Assembly: GCA_033002965.1 (NCBI GenBank)
Contig: JAURVB010012371.1
Location: 62,001 to 126,000, forward strand
Reading direction: 5' to 3'
DNA length: 64,000 nt
DNA from: Piper betle
Lineage: Eukaryota; Streptophyta; Magnoliopsida; Piperales; Piperaceae
Shown: positions 56,564 to 64,000 of the stretch, piece after piece
How the letters are laid out: each line of letters starts with the position of its first letter
Position numbering within the stretch: position 1 is the first letter of the stretch
Program-made: the position numbers and the translations under genes
The notes under the pieces: model-generated
Told to the model about the DNA's origin: nothing
The model's input: the letters and a program-made list of their open reading frames with translations, nothing else
Databases searched by the model: none

Positions 56564-59500
56564 TCAGCTGCCCTCGACTTTACACTTCGGGACCAACTTG
56601 TGAAGCATTGAGGTCCCTTGGAATGTCGTCACCGGAGAATCCTTTGCATACTCAAAAACCTGCAAAGACAAAGTTGATTGAAAGGCATATTTAACCATTA
56701 CTTGCAATATCATACACGCCAGTAGAATTTCATGCAGTATACAAACCTCATCCTGATTTACTTTCAGGAAGCCAAACTTATTTTTCCATATAGACTCCAC
56801 TTCATCAGCCGCAGGCAGCATAAGATGCTTTACATTCAGCGACACAAGCAGTTTTTCAATACAAGAAAATAATGTTTGGAAGTAACCCTGCGGCAAATTA
56901 GCTTTACAAATCAGTCTCAGGCTTTACAGGGATATAAAAAGATGAAGCCCCTACTGATAAAATCACATGTTTAAGAAAATAATCACATCGTGTCACTCAA
57001 TTTCATTGGCTCTCATTCATAATGTTTAAAACAATGGTTTGGTTCAGTAAAATAGATGAGGACCAGTTACGTTTTTCAAATCCAAGTCAAAATCATAAAT
57101 ATTTTTGACCAACAGATAAAGCAACTAGCCGGCTAAAAGGTAGCATAAAATATCATGGTCACATACTACCATAAAATGTTTTATGTATAAAAAAAGGCAT
57201 CTTAATGCTACCTGGCCCTGATTTTCAGGACTTGTTGCAACCAGTGGAAGTTCAGCAGCATTCTGTCCGAGTATGCGAAGAATACCAGCTGACACAACTT
57301 GCGAACTGCAAAATCGATATTGTCAAAAAGTCATTCATTCAAGAATGGAAAAGCAAAATAACCAAATATAGAATTCATACTTCACAGTCAGTACAGCACA
57401 ATACATCCCTCTAAAATCTTGATCCCTCACTGTCCGTCTGCCAAACGGGAAAATTAAACATGTGAAGACACTAGACACAACAACAACAACAACAGGGGAA
57501 AAAAAGAGCTTTCCTCACCCATAAACCATGGACGGAATCAGATCTCGACCAGTCAGTGAGTCCACAATAGGATCAAAACATTCCTAAACAAAATCCACAA
57601 GAAAAATGCTCTTAAGGACTGTCCATGCTATAAGAAATAATAAGCAAACAAAAATGTAATTAATGGTATAAATTATGTAATATGTATAATTTTAACTTAC
57701 ATGGAAAATTGCAACAGCTTTGGAAAGAATTGATCTGTTATCTGAAAAAGTAGCATTTTTACCACTAAGAAGTCTCCACCTCACATCACAATCTGCATCA
57801 ACACCAAAATTATTGTCCCCTTTTGGCTTGATATTACGACACAGTGAACTTGAAAGCTTTTCTGGTCCATCAAGTATGATTTTCTGCAAGGAGTCATAAA
57901 TGGAGCTGCATTCCCCACAACAAAACCAGTTCCCTTTTGGAAGTTCCTGTTAAACCATTCCACTAACCTGAGATAATTTAACATATAGGTATAATCTATA
58001 ATTAGAAGCTACCATCATAGACAATAAAGCTAATGAAGGAAAAAAATCAACACCAGTGCTTGTTATTCAACTCTAACAAACCTAAAAATCAAGAAGATGG
58101 CTATTTCCCCACAAACACACATAGGATACAAAAATACAAGAGCTGCACAAGAACTAAAACCAGGATCACAGCAATGCTTTCATCCATTGAATCCACTGGC
58201 TGCATACTTCCTTAGAAAGATAGACAAAAGAAGCTGATAGCCAATGAGCAGGGTGAATTAAGATACAACTTAGTGCGATTGCATTGGAATTCTTTGCTTT
58301 TCTTTTAGATAAAAAACACTAGAATCAACATCACTATCAACCAAAACCACAATGGCCAAGCTTGGGGACATGTATTCATCAGATTCCTCTTATCAATAAT
58401 TATCTAGATAAGAAACTGCAATCATACTAACTTGCTTTATCCCACTACTAGAGGACAGGTTAAAAACAAGCAAAATATAGTTCTCAATCATTACGTTACA
58501 TCATTGAAGCTCCGTCATTATTCTTGACGCATTTATAGTAAATTCATGGCTGGGAGTCCAATCATAGACATTAAGCTAGAGTATATCTCCTTTTCCCACA
58601 GTCAACTTCAGAGTCAAAGGCGCCCACTTTCCATTCTTTATATGGAGGCTCTATTTGTTATGTTTGAGAGGAACACTCTGACAATTTCTCATATGCTTTT
58701 GGCTGATGACCTATTTGTATTTTCTGAAGGCAGTATTTGATCAACTACTTGTATAAAACAAACCCTATTGGAGTTCTCTTCTTTTGAGGTTTTGAGGCTA
58801 AATCTATGAAAAGTTTTATTTTCTTCTCTCAAGCTAGTGAGCCCAAGAATAAAACCACCTCCATCTTTAATAACAGTATGATAGAGCTTCCTTTCTATTA
58901 TTTAGGTCTTCCACTGATATCTAAAAAACTCTTATATGAGATGTAACAAAATTAGAGCCAAAATTAACGGATGGGAGTCATGATTTATCTCACCTATGGC
59001 ACGTTATGAACATGGTAGGTGTTTAATTTAGCATCTTATGTATATTTTGTATTTTCTTGGCCTAGGAGTTTTCCTTTTACACATTCACAGTTTTATTTTA
59101 AGTTGTTTTCCTTCAATAAATAGATTCTAATTATTGTATGATTTCCTTTTTATGTTTGGGTTCCTATTAAAGGAGGAAACCCTCAGCTGTATATATGTAC
59201 TCCATTCCAATCAATAAAGTAGTTAAAATTTTTAAATTTGAGAGTTATATCTTGTGTGCCTTTTGGCTGGTGCATCCATTTGGTGCTGATGCCAAACTCC
59301 TTGCAATAATTACCATGGTGAAACCACCAGTGCCGAGACCAGCAAAACCCTGATTCTCAACTATTCATAACCACCACAAATTCCTTCCCTGCTGCTTCTT
59401 GGCTCCTTCAACCCGCTGTATTACCCATACTGCATCTTGGCTCCTTTGAAATCACATGTTCCCTGTCTGCTGCTTGGGCGGCCCATCTGTAAAGTTGTCA

Positions 59501-62500
59501 CCTTTGCATTGCTCAAGTAAACAAATATCCATTACTGAACTGATAAGTTCATGCGCGTTGGACGCCCATCTTTTGGTTGTCACTACCTACAAACGCTGCC
59601 CCTATCTTGCTGCCTTAGTTATTAACAATATGCAGCTTGCCGACCACCCTTCTCTTGCTGCTTTCAAACCATAGGTCAAAGTTCTGGGTTTTGACCAAAG
59701 GCTGAAGATTGCACAGTAACAGATCTGCCATCATTTACTTATCCTATTTGGGCCCCAAATCAGGTACATGGGCTTTCGCTCATTGTTCTTGTTTGGTGTT
59801 TTGTTTCTCTAACATACCTCAATATATATATATATGTTAGTTATGTTGCTGGAATCATACCTTTCAGCCAACCTACATTGTTAGCCAAACCCATGAACCA
59901 AATTTGTCCACTCAAAGCCCGCCACTCACTGCAAGATTTTCTCCTCTATTTACATTATTATTTGAGTCTTAAATAGTGTGTCCTAATCCAATACTTGTTC
60001 AAGTCTCCGGCCTCTTTGTCCTGCTTCACTTATTGCTAAATCTAAATATTGAACTTCTAGTTTTAAGCTTCCCAAGAGGCTCCTCAATCATACTTTCAAG
60101 CTTTTGTTGGCTTTTCTTGAAAGGATAAAGCTGAATGCAGAAGCTTTCATAATGTTAATTGGAAGAAAGTCTACAAAACCTTCAATGAGGGGTCTTGGAG
60201 TTCATGATTTATCATGTTAACTTGGCAAATCTTGGCAAGCTCTTTTGGAAAGTTCTTACTAATAAAAGTGAATCCATGGTGTTTACATTCCAAATCATTC
60301 CATCTGGTTTGTTCTACCTCACTTTCCCTCTCATTCTTGGGATTGTTTTTACAAGATTGGAGATGGTAGCCTCATTCAGGTATGACTTTATCCTTGGGTA
60401 GACCATTCTCCCCTCCTATCAAAATTTGGTAACAAAACGTAAGGGCGTTCTTAGTCATGACCCTTGCTGAGACAATTGTCAATGAATATTGGGTACTTTC
60501 AACAGATACCTTATCTACTGAAGAGGCTTTGACTTTTCTAAATCAACACATCCCAACCTTCTCCAAATCTCATGTCCCCCTCCAATTGATTTTCCCTTAA
60601 GAGTTGTTGGAATTTTTTGCATGCTTATCATAATTGTCCACTGGCATTCTCTTCTATGGTTCAAAAACCTATCAAACAAGAACATATAAAACAAGCAAGT
60701 TTTCATTGTCTAGCCTGTTATGCCAAAGAGGTCGATTCATTGCTAAAGAGACCACTTGCCAATTGATGTTCCTTGTGCACGGAATCAAATAAAACGTAAA
60801 TATCTTCTTTGGGTACTTGTAGATTTCCTTTTAGAAAGTCAAATCCTCCATAAATGTCATATTCAACATAGGGCAGCGCTCTCCTTCATATTCTTTATGT
60901 GGTCAAAATCCACATTCTAGCATTCTTATAAAGCCTCTTTTCATCACCTTCCTTGCCTTATTTAGTATGAGTGCAACAAGAGAATCTTCCATGGCATTGC
61001 AACCCATCAAGAGACTTTTGCTTCAACAATTATATCCAATATTCAATTCACCACCAATGTTCCTAATTAAAAGCAAAAAGTTCTAAATATATATAACTTT
61101 CTTACCGACTTTTAGGTGTAGAATTTTGTGCCCCTTGCCTTGCACCGGTAGTGGCTTAGGTAGCATGTGATATTTCCCTTCTAGTTTTAATTGAATTTTA
61201 ACTTCATAAAAAAGAACAACTTCAGAGTTCAACCCTTTTTAAGATAAGGTGGAAAAAAACAAAAAGAGAATATCCTATACGCCCTTGTACAGATTGAAAA
61301 GTAATTGTCCAAGCAACTAACAAATATAACTCACAATTTTCTAGAAAGAAAGTATTTCCTACCAATACAAGAGAAATAGAAGAAACAGCAAGAACAAGCT
61401 TCTTTAAAGAGCCTACATATATTGATCATCCACATATACGTACCTTTAAATCCCCCATGTTATGATCCTTCAAGCACCCAACATGGTACTCCTTTTCACA
61501 CTGAAAAAAAGGCAAATCTTCATGGGCTAGCACGTCAAAAGACATCCAAAAATGTCAATGGCATCCAAGCATACCCAATGTAAAAAGCCAATAAGTAAAA
61601 ATAAGAAACTGTACTTGATCACAAAGAATAACTGCACGTGGCCCAAATTTTTTGCTAAAACATGCTGCCTGAAAGATAGGAAGGTCGTTATGTCAAAAAA
61701 GAGATGGAACTAAAAATTATTAAAAAAAAACGAGAATTGCAATGATATGCAAATTATCTAGTCTCTAGAAAAGCTTTTAACAGACCTGCACAAAATGCAG
61801 CAACTTGCATCAGCCACCGGAGGTTTGACTTCAACAATACGAATACATCTCCGAGTTATCTGTTCTATTGAGTCAACACCTAAAACTCTTCCAGCTGCTA
61901 TTGCATTTACATTTTCTCTACAAATTTTTCTCTTTGCATCATGCTTTCGCAGTACTTGCAGTACCATTTACCCCGAGGCACACATGCAAGCCAACACAAT
62001 CTGTAAATACCAAATCATGGAAATTAAATAAATAATGAAACAAAAAATTATATCCCTTGAAATAAATATTCTGAACAAAACTTCATAAAAATGCTTTCTC
62101 TACAGAAAATTAAAAAAGAATTCAAAAGAACAAAAATTGTTTAAAATCTATTAAGAAAACTGGACCTAAATCCCTAAATTATCATTGTTCACTGCAGAGG
62201 GCTCATTGCTAGAGCTGAAGCACACAGTCACACACCAGCTCAAATGTTCACTTTCATGACAATTTGGTATTTACAACATCATGTCTATCACAACTAGTAA
62301 TGATGGTGGACATGATGTAGTAGATGCAAAATATATCAGATTGAGCTTTTCAAGAAGAGGAAAAACAATGTGTTTACCCTTATGAAAGGCCCTAGGGCAC
62401 AGATCACAAAGTAAAGGTCTCCACCATCAAAACAAATAGAGCATAGATCATCATTGTCATTAGACGAGTGCTTGCGCCCTTAGAAAGGGAAAGTGATAGT

Positions 62501-64000
62501 TCATGAAGTGATACTCCATTGGATGTATAGATATTCAAATATCTGATAAACAATGTAAAAAGTCATGGTTAGCAGGAAACTTAAAAATGAGAAGCAACAA
62601 TTTGGTTTTGAAGATACGGTTTCGTCGAGAAGCCCATCCAGCATGCGCCTCAAATTGTGATGGACTGACCTAAAAATGTAATGGAAGGGATCTCAATCAG
62701 AACAAAGATTACTCTTGAGACAATGGTATTCAAACAGCTGGTAAGAATAAAATTATACCTCGGTGTTGCAGCAACGACAGAAAATTCCATTTCCCTGTTT
62801 GTAACCTTCAAGTAATTTCTGCAGACAAGCAACTTATTATTATTTAGCCAAAAAGTTGACCATAAAACAAATATAAATTATTTACTGAAAAACTGGCCTT
62901 TAAAATTACCCGTCCGCAGTTATAATAGGCAACTTCAGTTCCATCAGGAAGTGCATCTTCTGAGAAAACCAATTTATGCAACCCTAAATCCCTACAAGGA
63001 ATAAAACAATTGAGAACATCAAATAACATGCAAACTATATGCAACAAATTTATCACCAAAAATTAAATACTCACTTCTTTGTAACCCTTCCAAGAGAAAT
63101 CTTTTTCTGAGAAGATTGCTTTGAAGCACTGTTCACACTATTGGGTGTTAATATTGGCTTTGGGGATGACCTGACACAACCAAATAAAGTTTATCAACCA
63201 CTTCCACATGTTTCATCTACTGGATAATATCAACCCACTCATGGACATTAATTCTATACACATTAATTACCTCTCGAACACAATAAATATCCTACATATT
63301 TAAGGTATATATGAGGCAAATAAATAACAAAAAAACATATTTTGTAGCAACTAAACCTAAAACCTCTGCCTTATACTACTTTTAGCTGACCACAGCTAAA
63401 ACTTACTAACCTTAGAGAAAAAAATATGCTAAATCTGTGTATCAACAAACAACGAGAAATATCTAGTAAACACGGTATAAACATATATACACATGTACGT
63501 AACAGGCCATTTATAAATAATAACTGCTTCATTAGTCAGTTCCCAACCACAAGTTCTTTGGCATAAATGCATTGGTATTGAATTCTATTAAATCACCCTC
63601 ATATTTGATTATTTTCAGCTAAAACAAGTGCTCTTTCTCTGAAAGCAAATACAAGATTTCTCAAATGTCCCAAACAGCAAATTCCTCGCATAATTCTATG
63701 TAGAGAACACTTGGCTCGCCTTTTTCTGTTTTATCTAGTATGCTGCCTCACACAAATTGAGAGCATATGAGCTCATGTAGAGCAGAAGAGTGCGTTTCAT
63801 GTAAAAAATTAACTTATTCCAAAAACAAGTTATGTATACTATAAAAAATCTGACTCAAGGACAAAGTATTCACAACAGTGGTGAACGCAAAAGCATTTCA
63901 CTTTCCCAATTAACAAATTATAAACTCGGTGCATGAAAATCCGTCATTTGAAATGTATAGATATGCTCTCTATTTCCCAATTCCCAACCACAAGTAGATA
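56564..64000 (-). CDS. IDM1-like PHD-finger / acyl-CoA N-acyltransferase protein, 3' part; several one-base losses
   Basis: Family members are nuclear chromatin readers with histone acetyltransferase-type domains. Exons from 3' to 5' are 56564-56659, 56747-56887, 57212-57305, 57381-57437, 57519-57583, 57701-57946, 61444-61500, 61615-61668, 61786-62000, 62378-62542, 62618-62669, 62759-62818, 62910-62991 and 63075-63170. The gene continues beyond the window. In protein order: a basic SSPKPILTPNS stretch, the GNGIFCRCC...SPSQFEAHAGWASRRNP domain, PHD finger 1 (LCSICFDGGDL...CPRAFHKD...WYCKYC), PHD finger 2 (CILCR...ILCDQCEKEYHVGCL...WFCCGEC), then the GNAT domain (RWRLLSGKN, GMYCAVLTV, GILRILGQNAAELPLVATS, GQGYFQTLFSCIEKLL) ending at VPKCKVEGS. 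One-base losses lie near 62475-62481, 62413, 61989 and 61912, and possibly at the 61668 junction. The 3.5 kb intron 57947-61443 holds a LINE. Either an error-rich consensus or a young pseudogene. Confidence 0.85.
58540..61120 (+). mobile_element. Degenerate LINE (non-LTR retrotransposon) in the IDM1-like intron, interrupted
   Basis: On the plus strand, 58.60-58.74 kb reads RRPLSILYMEALF and ISHMLLADDLFVFSEGSI. These are the PLS..L...MEAL motif and the xADD catalytic box of plant LINE reverse transcriptase. Next come GLPLISKKL and RAKINGWES (58.90-58.98 kb). After an interruption the same protein resumes with HNVNWKKVYKTFNEGS and NLANLGKLFWKVLTNKS (60.13-60.26 kb), then further C-terminal remnants to about 61.1 kb. 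Many stops and frameshifts are present. It is antisense to the host gene. Confidence 0.7.
59000..60060 (+). mobile_element. LTR-type sequence nested in the LINE
   Basis: This segment separates the two LINE parts. It contains a poly(A)-signal-like and TSS-like stretch (tcagctgtatatatgtact, aatcaataaagtag), then gcatccatttggtgctgatgc, which resembles the LTR-PBS junction of plant Copia elements (ATTTGGTATCAGAGC). No second LTR or protein domain was found. The boundaries are approximate. Confidence 0.35.

Overview
This window is nuclear DNA of a flowering plant. The genes have many short exons with mostly GT-AG introns, plastid transit peptides, plant-specific families, abundant LTR, LINE and hAT-type repeats, and a decayed plastid-DNA insert. 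The very GC-rich transit-peptide exon of the HSP70 gene, in an otherwise AT-rich window, resembles the 5'-to-3' GC gradient of many monocots. I lean towards a monocot, but weakly. All exon maps below were read by eye from splice signals and reading-frame continuity.

Layout. At 0.4-12.5 kb, two divergent plastid-targeted genes share a short promoter: a tandem thioredoxin/GST-N-fold protein (minus, 429-5025, 10 exons) and the tetrapyrrole enzyme ALAD/HEMB (plus, 8471-12463, 12 exons). The ALAD leader intron appears to hold a 1.9 kb non-autonomous LTR retrotransposon. At 13.1-16.1 kb lies a truncated large LTR. At 17.5-18.1 kb is a three-exon gene for a small secreted, Tyr/Pro-rich peptide precursor (minus). 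At 20.7-21.3 kb is the first of three hAT-like MITEs. At 22.9-30.1 kb is a broken D-2-hydroxyacid dehydrogenase gene carrying an LTR element with a MITE nested inside it. The stretch 30-35.7 kb is AT-rich and holds one or two putative small membrane-protein ORFs and a possible Pol III promoter. At 35.8-40.0 kb is the stromal HSP70 (minus, 8 exons), with a MITE 378 bp upstream of its start codon. At 41.3-42.4 kb is a plastid-derived insert (ndhG fragment plus trnQ-UUG). At 42.8-43.8 kb is a G-rich/C-rich fold-back repeat between TA tracts. At 45.1-51.8 kb is a CRTISO-like carotenoid-isomerase-family pseudogene split by a 3,070 bp solo LTR with a perfect 5-bp target duplication. From 56.6 kb to the right edge is the 3' part of an IDM1-like PHD-finger/acetyltransferase gene (minus), whose 3.5 kb intron holds a LINE that itself contains LTR-like sequence.

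Gene functions. The intact or nearly intact genes are mostly plastid functions: tetrapyrrole synthesis, stromal chaperone and a redox-fold protein. The IDM1-like gene is a chromatin reader/acetyltransferase. There is no operon logic; neighbours are independent transcription units.

Quality caution. Single-base losses, mostly within short homopolymers, break the frame once in ALAD, once in HSP70 and at least four times in the IDM1-like gene, while the surrounding protein is otherwise conserved. This pattern looks more like consensus-sequence error than decay, so those three genes are not called dead. The hydroxyacid dehydrogenase and CRTISO-like loci carry additional nonsense and multi-base lesions and are called pseudogenes.
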